A DNA stretch of 42,422 nucleotides from a virus. Below, in pieces: positions 16,052 to 23,308 of this stretch. Each line of letters opens with the position of its first letter. Position 1 is the stretch's first letter. Below the pieces are notes generated by a model. That model made no database searches. It saw only the letters and a list, made by a program, of their open reading frames with translations, and was not told the DNA's origin. The position numbers and the translations under genes are program-made. The stretch covers positions 1 through 42,422 of IMG/VR virus record IMGVR_UViG_3300042090_003214, one strand, 5' to 3'.

Positions 16052-16353
16052 GGTTCACCCCTCGCCTCTCGGGCGCGGCGCGCCTTCCAGTACAGCGCCT
16101 CGCCCGCCTCGGTGCGCCGCTCCTTCTCGACGGGACGGCGCGGACGCTCGGCCTCGGCCACTGCGTCGGAGTTGGCGTACTCCCACATCCCCACGCCGAT
16201 GCCCTGCTTCTGGTGCGCGGGGTCGACCTTGAACAGGACGACCCAGCCCCTCGCCGTGGTCCACGTCAGGCGGCCGACGTCGACGCCGTCGTCGCTCGCC
16301 ACCACCGAGCGGGCGTGGAAGCCGGGCTCGTAGCGGTAGGTCAGTCGTCCCAT
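16048..16353 (-). CDS. GNAT-like acetyltransferase, short
   Basis: A 101-residue protein with GLTW-like strand (VGRLTWTT), a VVLFKVDPAHQKQGIGVGMWEYA stretch that matches GNAT motif A (V.P.....Q..GIG..M), and a basic C-terminal helix with RRTEAGEALYWKARR. It is about two thirds of a normal GNAT domain. The ATG at 16353 lies inside the end of the preceding fibre gene (13-nt overlap), and the stop overlaps the next fibre gene. It may modify a virion or host protein. Acetyl-CoA binding is predicted only from motif A. Confidence 0.55.
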   Translation of the reverse strand: MGRLTYRYEPGFHARSVVASDDGVDVGRLTWTTARGWVVLFKVDPAHQKQGIGVGMWEYANSDAVAEAERPRRPVEKERRTEAGEALYWKARRAREARGEP

Positions 16354-16907
16354 GTCGCGTACGCCTTTATTCGGATGTTGTAGGAGCCGCCCGCGGCGGT
16401 GAGGATGCTCTGGCCGTCGTCGCCGATCGAGAGGTCGGTGCCGATGAGCTGGATCTGGGTGAGGCCCATGACGTCGTCGCCAGCCACGATGCCGTTGACT
16501 ATGAAGCTGGCCGAGAGCAGGTTGTCGCCCGCCTGGTCCCACGCGACGATGGACCCCTCGAGGTCTACGTCGGCCCAGAGGTCGTCGAGGAACGTGCAGA
16601 GGTAGGAGACGACGAGCTGCCCCCCGGGCGCCAGCGCGGTGAGGGGCAGGAAGTCGCTCGCGTACTCGGGCGCGTGGGCCACGAGGTTCGCGGGCGTCTG
16701 GCTCTTCGAGTACGGCGCGACCTCAGCGTCGAGGTCGAGGTCGGACGTGTCGAGGATGTCGACGCTGACGGTGACCGTCCCCATGTCGCTGACGCCGCCG
16801 CCCTCACCCGGGGTGAACGCCACCCACGACTGGCCGTCGTCGCTCAGCTTGAGCGCCTGGCCCGGGGCGATGTCCTCGGGCGCGAGGGGTGGGTTCGGGA
16901 AGGGCAT
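16341..16907 (-). CDS. Fibre/decoration protein sharing the PFPNPPLAP N-terminus
   Basis: A 188-residue protein. Residues 1-40 (PFPNPPLAPEDIAPGQALKL, WVAFTPGEGGGVSD) are the N-terminal motif shared with the 182- and 733-residue neighbours and probably form an attachment or trimerisation segment. The rest is unrelated to them: a beta-rich domain with TVTVSVDILDTSDL, LLSASFIVNGIVAGDDV, YNIRIKAYATWDD. The ATG begins 2 nt after the previous TAG. Same stem, different head, as expected for a shuffled fibre family. Confidence 0.65.
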   Translation of the reverse strand: MPFPNPPLAPEDIAPGQALKLSDDGQSWVAFTPGEGGGVSDMGTVTVSVDILDTSDLDLDAEVAPYSKSQTPANLVAHAPEYASDFLPLTALAPGGQLVVSYLCTFLDDLWADVDLEGSIVAWDQAGDNLLSASFIVNGIVAGDDVMGLTQIQLIGTDLSIGDDGQSILTAAGGSYNIRIKAYATWDD

Positions 16908-16909
16908 CG

Positions 16910-17458
16910 CTACCCCGCGCTCACGGTGAGGACGCCCGCATTGCTCCAGACCTGGCCCGCGACGGCGGGGTCCGAACCGGGCAGGTTGAGGATGGACAGG
17001 GAGGACCCCTCGAGGCCGCCCGAGATGTTGAGGGGGGTGGGCTCCCCACCGCTCTGGCCCCACGAGACGATGCCCGCGGCCCCGCCGAAGATGTAGGCGT
17101 TGAAGGCGACGATGTCGAAGATGGTGTTGCCCTCGACGAACAGGATGGCGGGGAAGATCCACCCGTCGGGGATCGCGTCGCCGTTCGAGTCGAGCAGAAC
17201 GCCCGACGCGATGTTGCCCTCCGCCCCGATCTCGAGCGTCGTCCCTATGCTGCCCTGGCCCTCGGTGCCGAACCAGTTCGCGGGGAGGCCCCAGCAGAGG
17301 AAGTCGAACGGCCCCTGGTCGTTGTAGTAGAGGCTCAGCGTCGTGAGCCCCGGTTCGGGCGTGAACACGACCCACCCGTCGCCGGCGTCGTTGAGCTTGA
17401 GGGCCTGCCCGGCGACGATGCTCTCGGGCGCGAGGGGCGGGTTCGGGAACGCCGCCAC
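16910..17458 (-). CDS. Fibre/decoration protein, full family member
   Basis: A 182-residue protein starting at GTG 17458, 1 nt after the previous stop. It carries both family parts: the N-terminal AFPNPPLAPESIVAGQALKL...WVVFTP motif and the C-terminal block (LLDSNGDAIPDGWIFPAILF, IFDIVAFNAYIF, GLEGSSLSILNLP, VWSNAGVLTVSAG). Glycine/serine- and aromatic-rich strands without transmembrane segments point to a beta-structured virion surface protein. No enzymatic motif is seen. Confidence 0.65.
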   Translation of the reverse strand: MAAFPNPPLAPESIVAGQALKLNDAGDGWVVFTPEPGLTTLSLYYNDQGPFDFLCWGLPANWFGTEGQGSIGTTLEIGAEGNIASGVLLDSNGDAIPDGWIFPAILFVEGNTIFDIVAFNAYIFGGAAGIVSWGQSGGEPTPLNISGGLEGSSLSILNLPGSDPAVAGQVWSNAGVLTVSAG

Positions 17459-17459
17459 C

Positions 17460-17792
17460 TCAGTCGAGGATGCCGGCCGTGGTCAGCTTCGTCTGGAGGT
17501 TGTCCGCCCACGTGATCAGGGCGGCGACGTCGGTGACGGTGTCGTTGATCGTGGCGATCGCCGCGTCGCGGTGCGCCGACGTGTCCCACGCGCCCGCCGC
17601 GGCCCCGGTCCCGCCAGCGGGCGCGTCGGCGGCCGTCTGCGTCGGCTCGGTCGGGTGCGCCTGCGGGATCGTCGCCGCGGGCAGCGAGCCGAGGGTGACC
17701 GGCACCCACGTGTCCGTCGCGGCGCTGTACTGGAGGAGGTCGCCATCGGCCGGGGCGGATGCGATGACTCCTGGGTTGCGAAACTCGGCCAT
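17460..17792 (-). CDS. Small fibre-like protein with C-terminal helical trimerisation motif
   Basis: A 110-residue protein (AEFRNPGVIASAPADGDLLQYS, TDTWVPVTLGSLP). The N-terminus resembles the short repeat that joins phage fibres (DGDxLxYxxxTDxWVPxT). The C-terminus has a helix with DTVTDVAALITWADNLQTKLTTAGIL, a pattern often seen at the end of head or tail fibre subunits. The ATG at 17792 has a strong ribosome site (AAGGAGG). It is the first gene after the hairpin that follows the tail-tube-like gene. Confidence 0.6.
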   Translation of the reverse strand: MAEFRNPGVIASAPADGDLLQYSAATDTWVPVTLGSLPAATIPQAHPTEPTQTAADAPAGGTGAAAGAWDTSAHRDAAIATINDTVTDVAALITWADNLQTKLTTAGILD

Positions 17793-17812
17793 GGAGGCCC
17801 TCCTTCGTTAGG

Positions 17813-17831
17813 GATCCGCTGGGGGCGGATC
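17813..17831 (-). terminator. Hairpin at the end of the tail-tube-like gene
   Basis: gatccgc-tgggg-gcggatc: a perfect 7-bp stem with a 5-nt loop that overlaps the stop codon at 17830-17832. No T-run follows. It may be a terminator, attenuator or mRNA-stabilising hairpin. Confidence 0.4.
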
Positions 17832-19008
17832 AGGTCATCGGCACCGCCTGGTAGCCCGGCTCGATGACGCCCGTGTCGGCGGCGACGCCCGGGAGCTCGA
17901 AGTCGAAGACCATGTTGCACCACGCCGTGGTGTCGATCGCCGCGCCGACGCCGGGCAGCATCGACTCGCGCCAGTCGTCGGCAGGGCCCGTCCCGAAGTT
18001 CGGGTTCTCGATCGCCCATCCCGTGAACATGGGCGTCTGCTCCTTGTTCTCGATCGTGAAGGCGTCGTGCCAGAAGTAGGCGCGGAAGATCCCCGTGCGG
18101 ACGTAGGGCGAGCCGGGGATCGAAGGCGTGCCCGCGGAGGGGTAGGGCGTCGTGCCCTGGAAGCCGGTGCCGCGCACGATCGCCTTTGACCAGACCTCGA
18201 TCGAGACGCCGAAGGGGCAGGCGATCAGGAGCAGGTGCGGGTACTGGTACCCGATCGTGCCGACGGGCTGCGCGCCCAGCGTGATCGAGAGGCCCGTGCC
18301 CGTGAAGAGCGCGCCGGCGCTCATGCGGACCTCGGTGGCCGAGATGTACTCGGTGATGTACGCGTTGGCGGGGATCTCGTAGAAGGTCAGCGTCACCGTG
18401 GCACTCGCGGTCGCGGCCTGCGAGAGGGTAAGGGAGGTGGCGCTCTGGACCGAGGCGACGGTGGTTCCGGTGGCGATGCCGGCGCCGGTGACCGTCATGC
18501 CCGCCACGACGTTGGAGGTGATGAAGTTGTTCGTCGTGGTGACGGTGGTGGTCGAGTTTGTGGTGCAGCTCGCCACCGTGAACCCGGGGCCGGTGACGCT
18601 GCGCCCGACGTCGTCGAGGACGAAGGCCGCGTCCGCGGGCGACGAGAGGATGTTCTCGTTGAGCGAGATGGCGCCGTCGGCGAAGGTCCGGCCCGCGCTC
18701 CCCGAGGCGGTGATCACGGCGCCCTGGGCGACGAGCTCGTTCTGCTCGGGGTCGAAGTCGCCGAGGGTCAGGTTGATGTCCCAGCGCTTGTAGCGGTCGC
18801 AGTCCTTGTACGAGATCACCGGGACGCCGCACGCCGAGATGGGGGTGAACTCGACGCCCGCGACCATGTTCGGCTTGGCCTCGAGCTTGACGAGGGGGCG
18901 GTCGTCCTGGACGACGGAGATCGCGGACGACACGATCGAGCCGTCGGCCGCGAGGCGGCTGATGCGGTAGGCGCACCCCTGGATGACTACGGGACCGTTG
19001 GTTGCCAT
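17830..19008 (-). CDS. Virion structural protein, probable major tail/tube type, with nested module
   Basis: A 392-residue protein with a strong ribosome site (AAGGAGG) before ATG 19008. Outer parts, residues 1-110 (CGVPVISYKDCDRYKRWDINL, TLGDFDPEQNELVAQ) and 250-392 (HLLLIACPFGVSIEVWSKAI, FRAYFWHDAFTIENKEQTPMF, GWAIENPNFGTGPADDW) resemble actinophage major tail-type proteins. The middle holds a beta module split by a second copy of the same module. Position right after the capsid genes is early for a tail-tube gene, so a head decoration protein remains possible. High expression is suggested by the ribosome site and the downstream hairpin. Confidence 0.6.
   Translation of the reverse strand: MATNGPVVIQGCAYRISRLAADGSIVSSAISVVQDDRPLVKLEAKPNMVAGVEFTPISACGVPVISYKDCDRYKRWDINLTLGDFDPEQNELVAQGAVITASGSAGRTFADGAISLNENILSSPADAAFVLDDVGRSVTGPGFTVASCTTNSTTTVTTTNNFITSNVVAGMTVTGAGIATGTTVASVQSATSLTLSQAATASATVTLTFYEIPANAYITEYISATEVRMSAGALFTGTGLSITLGAQPVGTIGYQYPHLLLIACPFGVSIEVWSKAIVRGTGFQGTTPYPSAGTPSIPGSPYVRTGIFRAYFWHDAFTIENKEQTPMFTGWAIENPNFGTGPADDWRESMLPGVGAAIDTTAWCNMVFDFELPGVAADTGVIEPGYQAVPMT
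18268..18678 (-). repeat. Beta module interrupted by a second copy of itself
   Basis: Residues about 111-142 (LSSPADAAFVLDDVGRSVTGPG) are the first half of the module found complete in the two upstream genes. Residues 214-247 (IPANAYITEYISATEVRMS) are its second half. Between them, 18376-18582 encodes another complete copy (TTTNNFITSNVVAGMTVTGAG, GTTVASVQSATSLTLSQAAT). The break falls at GPG|IPA, the GAG|IPA turn of the intact copies. Confidence 0.7.
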
Positions 19009-19017
19009 GTTTCCTCC

Positions 19018-20400
19018 TTAGAGGGTGCTCGTGTCGACCAGGACCGCGGCCCTGAGAAGGTTGTTGGTGATCAGCGCGTGGGACCTCTCAGCGCGGACCT
19101 CGACGAGGTTGTCGACGGGGAGGTCGGGCGACATCTCCCGGAGGTCGAGCGGGTAGGTATGCACGTCGCCCTGGAGGTGGTAGACGAAGTCGGTGGCGTA
19201 GGCCCACTGGAGCACGAGGCCCGTCGAGCTGCCCCCGACGCCCGGGAGCGTGATCGTCACACCGCTCGCCGAGGCGGTGGCCGCCTGGGACATCTCGACC
19301 TCCGTGGCGCTGACCCAGCTGGCGATGACCGTGCCCGCGGGGATGCCGGCGCCCTCGACCGGGTTGCCCACGTCGAAGAGGGTGAAGTCCGCCGTCGCGC
19401 TCGTCAGCTCCGTCGTCGAGTTGGTCACGGCGTCGGCGACGCTGCGGCTCGCCTGGTCGGGGCCCGTGCCCGGGTAGCCGTAGGACGGGACGATCACGTT
19501 GGAGTTGACCGTGCGGATGTCGCCCGAGGAGTCGCGCACGTAGGGGTAGACCTCCATCCACTTCTGCGCCACGTAGGGCGTGCAGTGGATCATCCCCGTC
19601 CCCGAGCTGGTGTCGGCGATCGTCTGGTCCAGCTTGGCCAGCGAGTCCGACAGCGACACCGGCACGCCCAGCACGGTCCCGCCCGGTGCCGTCGGGTCGT
19701 CGAAGGCGTAGCGCAGCGTCCGGTGCGGCGACGTCAGCGAGCTGTTGGGGCTGGCCGACAGGTGCAGGTTCGTCGGGACCTTCGTCCCCGTCCAGAACTC
19801 GTACGCCGCCTGCGTCGCCTCGTAGGAGAGGAGCGCCCGCACGCAGCGCGCGACTCGCGACGCCATGTCGGTGTTGGGCCAGCCGAAGGCCGACCGCGAG
19901 TCGAGGCCGACCGCGAGGAACGGGTCATACCAGAGGAAGAGGGCCTGGTTCGGGCCGACCGGCTTGAGCGCGCCCTGCGTCGGGTTCGAGATCGCCGGGA
20001 ACTCGTCCTCGGTGAAGGTGATCGTCGACGTGTCGTCGAGCTCGGGCAGGAAGACGAAGCCGTGCTCGAAGCGCTGCTGCTCGGCGAGCGTGCTGACGAG
20101 CGACCCCATCTCGCCCTGCCACTCGCTCATCTGCTGCTCGAGGGCCTTGCGCGCGTCCTCGACCGAGTCGGCCTCGCCCGGCTGGTCGTCGTCGCCGACG
20201 ACCCCGCCCATGTCGAAGGCCTCGAGCTGCTCGGCCGCCGACGCCATCTTCTCGACGAGCGCCTGGCGCCGGGCGACGAGGCCCTCGAGGTTGATCAGGG
20301 TCCGCGCCTCGCTGAGGATCGAGACCTGCGGCTGGGTGAGAGGCGGCGCCGCGGGCATGGTCCAGTCCATGCCCATGACCTCTTCGTACTGCTGCGTCAC
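19018..20400 (-). CDS. Capsid-adjacent structural protein
   Basis: A 460-residue protein with a strong ribosome site (AGGAGGTGAGAG) before GTG 20400. Residues 30-110 form an acidic coiled coil (LVARRQALVEKMASAAEQLEAF, EDARKALEQQMSEW). Residues 150-310 contain YDPFLAVGL, ATQAAYEFWTG, LAKLDQTIADTSSGTGMIHCTP and VPSYGYPGTGP, a text I associate with structural proteins encoded beside actinophage capsid genes. Residues 319-386 are the recurrent beta module. The C-terminus (WAYATDFVYHLQGDVHTYPLD, ALITNNLLRAAVLVD) returns to the parent fold. Likely a minor capsid, penton or decoration protein. The exact role is inferred. Confidence 0.6.
   Translation of the reverse strand: MTQQYEEVMGMDWTMPAAPPLTQPQVSILSEARTLINLEGLVARRQALVEKMASAAEQLEAFDMGGVVGDDDQPGEADSVEDARKALEQQMSEWQGEMGSLVSTLAEQQRFEHGFVFLPELDDTSTITFTEDEFPAISNPTQGALKPVGPNQALFLWYDPFLAVGLDSRSAFGWPNTDMASRVARCVRALLSYEATQAAYEFWTGTKVPTNLHLSASPNSSLTSPHRTLRYAFDDPTAPGGTVLGVPVSLSDSLAKLDQTIADTSSGTGMIHCTPYVAQKWMEVYPYVRDSSGDIRTVNSNVIVPSYGYPGTGPDQASRSVADAVTNSTTELTSATADFTLFDVGNPVEGAGIPAGTVIASWVSATEVEMSQAATASASGVTITLPGVGGSSTGLVLQWAYATDFVYHLQGDVHTYPLDLREMSPDLPVDNLVEVRAERSHALITNNLLRAAVLVDTSTL
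19243..19446 (-). repeat. Recurrent beta module in the capsid-adjacent protein
   Basis: Residues 319-386 (LTSATADFTLFDVGNPVEGAG, IPAGTVIASWVSATEVEMSQ, ATASASGVTITL). It interrupts the parent protein between GYPGTGP and LVLQWAYATDF. It matches the modules in the major capsid and tail-tube-like proteins. Confidence 0.7.
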
Positions 20401-20440
20401 CTCTCACCTCCTCCGCGTTTGAACTGGACTCTGTCCTCCA

Positions 20441-20452
20441 CCCCCGAGGGGG
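20441..20452 (-). terminator. GC hairpin directly after the major capsid gene
   Basis: cccccgaggggg gives a 4-bp stem of C/G with a CGAG loop, beginning 2 nt past the capsid stop (20454-20456). No T-run follows on the minus strand. It could be a GC-type terminator or an mRNA-protecting hairpin. Confidence 0.3.
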
Positions 20453-20453
20453 A

Positions 20454-22769
20454 CTACAGGCCCGAGCCGACCCCGAGCGTGATGGACGCCGCGGCGCCGT
20501 AGGTACCGTCGGCGGCGACGGTGTGGACGGTGCGCAGCGACTGGAGGCCGACGAAGGCCGGCGTCTCCCACACTTCCTCGAAGTTCCGGAAGCGGTTCTG
20601 CGAGTTGAGGATCGAGTCGCGCACGAGGCCGAGGTTCAGCTCGCCGGTCGTCAGGCCGAGCCACGTGCCCTCGGCCCACATGAACGAGACGACCTTCGTG
20701 CGGAACGACGTCGAGCTGCCCTGGCCGGGGTAGTCCGGCACGGCGACAGGGGTGGCGTTGTTGACGCCGCCCGTGTTGATCGCGCCCGAGCCGACGGCCG
20801 GGAAGAGCTGGGAGATGTCGCTCGGCCCGTCCCAGTAGAAGAAGGGCAGGATGTGGCGGTCCATGAACCAGCTGTTGAGCTCGTCGTCGGAGAGCCCCCA
20901 GTTGTCGCCCCCGCCCATGAACGTCGAGATGTAGTCGCCGCGCATGGCGTTGATCGCCCACGCCGGGATGCCGAGGCGCAGGACCATCATCGGGTCCATG
21001 CGGTTGAAGTTGCGGTAATAAGCCGCAAGGTGGTCGAACTGTGCGAGCAATTGCCGCGCCGTGCCGAAGGTCTTCGCGAACGTGAGCAGCGTCGACCACC
21101 CGGTGATGTAGTTCAGCGCCTGCGTGTCGGCGACGCGGGCGGCCAGGGCGTTGGCGAGCCGGATGTTGAGCTCGACCTGCTCGGGGAACGTCCGGGCCGT
21201 CAGGTTGGCGAACTGCAGCGACGTGTAGATCGAGTACACGTCGTGCTCGGCCTGCGTCCCGATCGGCACGTCGTACGTGTACTTGAGCGTGCTCGGGGGG
21301 CCGGCCGCGTCCTGCGCCGCGGTGACGACGCCCACGGCCTGGCCGAGGTTGTTCGGGTTGCGCGCCGGCAGCGAGAAGGCGACGCCGGTCAGCGTCGAGA
21401 CGGCCGCCTGCGAGAGCGTCACCGAGCTCGACGACCCCACGGCCGTGATCACGGTGCCCGCGGGGATCGACCCCTGGCCGTCCGTCTCGACGATCGGCTT
21501 GTTGAGGTCCGCCGCGGTGAAGTCCGCGGTCGCCGACGTGAAGGTCGTGTCCGAGGCGGTGACGCCGTCGGTGAAGTAGCCGGGCTGTACGGCCGCGGTC
21601 AGCGTGCCCAGCGACGCCGGGAGGACGAGGCGGATGCCTCCTCGCTCGGCGGTGAAGCCGGGGTAGGCGCCGGCGACGGGCCGGTCGGCCTCCGCCAGGA
21701 GCAGCTGCGCGTAGTACGGCTCGACCGGGGCGGCGAGCCCGCCGGAGGCGACCAGGGCGCTCGGGTCCTCGACCGCGATGCCGCCCTTGCCGATGGGCAG
21801 CTCGCGCCCGAGGTTGAAGGGGTCGACGCCGATGGCCTTGAGGCCCACGACCCGGTCGATGCGGCGGCGCAGCTCGGCGCCGTCGACCGACGTCGCGAGG
21901 CCGCGCAGGTCGCGCATCTCGGAGGGCTCGTGGGCGCGGTACGAGGCGATCTCGACCTTCTCGTCCTGGAGGTTCGTGGCGCGCCCGAGGTCGCGGAACT
22001 TGCGCTGGAACGCGTGGACGAGGTCGTCCATCTCCGTGAACTGGTGGCCGGGCGCCCAGCCGTTGACGTCCCCGGTGTGGACGAGCTCGCCGCGCGGGGC
22101 GCGCTGCGAGGGCGGGTCGACGTGGTCCTCGCCGCGGGAGTTGAAGGCCGCCAGCTCGGCAGCAGAGACGCGGCGGTTCGGCGCGGCGTGGATCACGGGG
22201 CGCTCGCTGGCCGCGGCGAGGATCCGCTCGGCCGAGTCCATGATCGGGGCGAAGGCGCGGGCGGCGCCGCGGGCCATGCCCTCGGCGACGGCCTCTGCCA
22301 GCGCGGCGGGGTCGAGGGCGCGGCCGTCGGCCAGCAGCGAGGCGGGGTCGACGGGGGGCGCGGGCGGGTCGAGGACCTCTCCCAGCGCGGCGGCCAGGGC
22401 GGCGCGCTCGGCGTCGGTCGGCCCCGCGGCGACGGCGGCGGCGTACTCCTCGACGAGGGCGAGGTCCTCGGGCGAGAGGGCGGCCAGCTCGGTCAGCTCG
22501 GCGTCGGCGGCCTCGAGGCGCTCGGCGGCCAGGGCGCGCAGGGCGGGGATCCGCTCCTGGAGCTCTGCCACCCGGGCGACGTCGATCGTGGCGGTGTCCG
22601 CCAGGGCGGCGCGCGCCTCCTCGACGTAGGCGTCGTGCAGGAGGCCGATCTCCTCGTCGCTGAGCGTCGAGAGGTCGGCGGGGTAGTCGGGCAGTCCCTC
22701 GGCGACCAGGGCCGTGATCCGGCCATCGGCGCCAAAGCTGGCGAATCGGTTCGAGCGGCTCTGTGCCAT
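20454..22769 (-). CDS. Major capsid protein with N-terminal scaffold-like domain
   Basis: A 771-residue protein. The ATG at 22769 is chosen because GGAGG lies 6 nt upstream; a start 17 codons earlier has none. Residues 1-200 are helical and acidic and probably act as a scaffold (delta) domain removed at maturation. The HK97-type region follows: YDVPIGTQAEHDVYSIYTSL, VELNIRLANALAARVADTQ, MMVLRLGIPAWAINAMRGDY, and near the end LTTGELNLGLVRDSILNSQN, EVWETPAFVGL, typical of actinophage capsid proteins. Residues 400-469 are an inserted beta module. The length is well above the usual 300-550. The N-terminal motif resembles that of the protease. A hairpin precedes and another follows the gene. Confidence 0.88.
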   Translation of the reverse strand: MAQSRSNRFASFGADGRITALVAEGLPDYPADLSTLSDEEIGLLHDAYVEEARAALADTATIDVARVAELQERIPALRALAAERLEAADAELTELAALSPEDLALVEEYAAAVAAGPTDAERAALAAALGEVLDPPAPPVDPASLLADGRALDPAALAEAVAEGMARGAARAFAPIMDSAERILAAASERPVIHAAPNRRVSAAELAAFNSRGEDHVDPPSQRAPRGELVHTGDVNGWAPGHQFTEMDDLVHAFQRKFRDLGRATNLQDEKVEIASYRAHEPSEMRDLRGLATSVDGAELRRRIDRVVGLKAIGVDPFNLGRELPIGKGGIAVEDPSALVASGGLAAPVEPYYAQLLLAEADRPVAGAYPGFTAERGGIRLVLPASLGTLTAAVQPGYFTDGVTASDTTFTSATADFTAADLNKPIVETDGQGSIPAGTVITAVGSSSSVTLSQAAVSTLTGVAFSLPARNPNNLGQAVGVVTAAQDAAGPPSTLKYTYDVPIGTQAEHDVYSIYTSLQFANLTARTFPEQVELNIRLANALAARVADTQALNYITGWSTLLTFAKTFGTARQLLAQFDHLAAYYRNFNRMDPMMVLRLGIPAWAINAMRGDYISTFMGGGDNWGLSDDELNSWFMDRHILPFFYWDGPSDISQLFPAVGSGAINTGGVNNATPVAVPDYPGQGSSTSFRTKVVSFMWAEGTWLGLTTGELNLGLVRDSILNSQNRFRNFEEVWETPAFVGLQSLRTVHTVAADGTYGAAASITLGVGSGL
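21363..21572 (-). repeat. Recurrent beta module inside the major capsid protein
   Basis: Residues 400-469 (TSATADFTAADLNKPIVETDG, IPAGTVITAVGSSSSVTLSQ, GVAFSLPAR). It lies between AAVQPGYF and NPNNLGQAVGVV, so it would project from an inserted loop of the capsid fold. It matches the modules at 19243-19446 and 18268-18678. Confidence 0.7.
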
Positions 22770-22863
22770 TGTGGCCTCCGGGCGTTGCGTCGTGGGTGTC
22801 GTGGACTGGCCGAATCCCACGGACTCGCACTGCGCCGCCGGCTGTGCCGAGGGTGACGCTCTT

Positions 22864-22900
22864 GCGGACCTCGTCCGCCTGGCGTGCTATCTAAGCACGC
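22864..22900 (-). terminator. Two hairpins between the 117-residue gene and the capsid gene
   Basis: gcgtgct-atcta-agcacgc (22882-22900; 7-bp stem, 5-nt loop) and gcggac-ctc-gtccgc (22864-22878; 6-bp stem, 3-nt loop), in a 157-nt gap before the capsid start. They may end or attenuate readthrough from the upstream fibre block so that the capsid gene is controlled separately. No T-run and no clear promoter is visible in the rest of the gap. Confidence 0.4.
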
Positions 22901-22926
22901 GCGCTCGGGCGAGTCACGCATCCCGC

Positions 22927-23280
22927 CTAGGTGACGACGAGGACGTCGACCGGCGCGACGGGGACCGTCGGGTTGTCGACGACGCGCAGCCAGATCGCGT
23001 AGGCACCCGGGGGCAGCGCGATGACCCCGCCGTCGGGGCCGACGAGGATCGCCGCGAGCAGCCCGCCGCTCGCCGTGGTGACCCAGTACCCGTCGAGCCA
23101 ACCCGTCGACGTCGGCAGGTTCGAGCTCTCGGTCGGCCGGTTGCGCACGGGGAGCCCGCCGAGGACGAACTGGTACTGGACGACGTCGTCCCCCGTGTCG
23201 GGGTTCGCCCCCTCGGGGATGAGGACCTGGACGGGGATGAGGACCTCGAAGGTCGAGAGGCGGTCCTGCGAGAGCGGCAC
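22927..23280 (-). CDS. Small beta-rich structural protein
   Basis: A 117-residue protein from GTG 23280 (PLSQDRLSTFEVLIPVQVLIPEG, ending YAIWLRVVDNPTVPVAPVDV). The C-terminal half (GPDGGVIALPPGAYAIWLRVVD) looks like an Ig-like fold, and the first half states a partner interface (VVQYQFVLGGLPVRNRP). Small proteins of this type occur among actinophage head genes, but I cannot name the family. It is the last gene before the hairpins and the capsid gene. Confidence 0.65.
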   Translation of the reverse strand: MPLSQDRLSTFEVLIPVQVLIPEGANPDTGDDVVQYQFVLGGLPVRNRPTESSNLPTSTGWLDGYWVTTASGGLLAAILVGPDGGVIALPPGAYAIWLRVVDNPTVPVAPVDVLVVT

Positions 23281-23308
23281 GGGGGCAAGTGTGCCACCTG
23301 AGGCGGCG

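Noticed and set aside
20404-22830. Second long minus-strand frame over the capsid gene
   Set aside because: Arg-rich shifted reading of the capsid gene. The capsid frame has the family motifs and a GGAGG site.
18235-22856. Two long plus-strand frames (about 755 and 777 codons) opposite the capsid region
   Set aside because: Arg/Val/Asp-rich low-complexity text, antisense to well-supported virion genes with ribosome sites.
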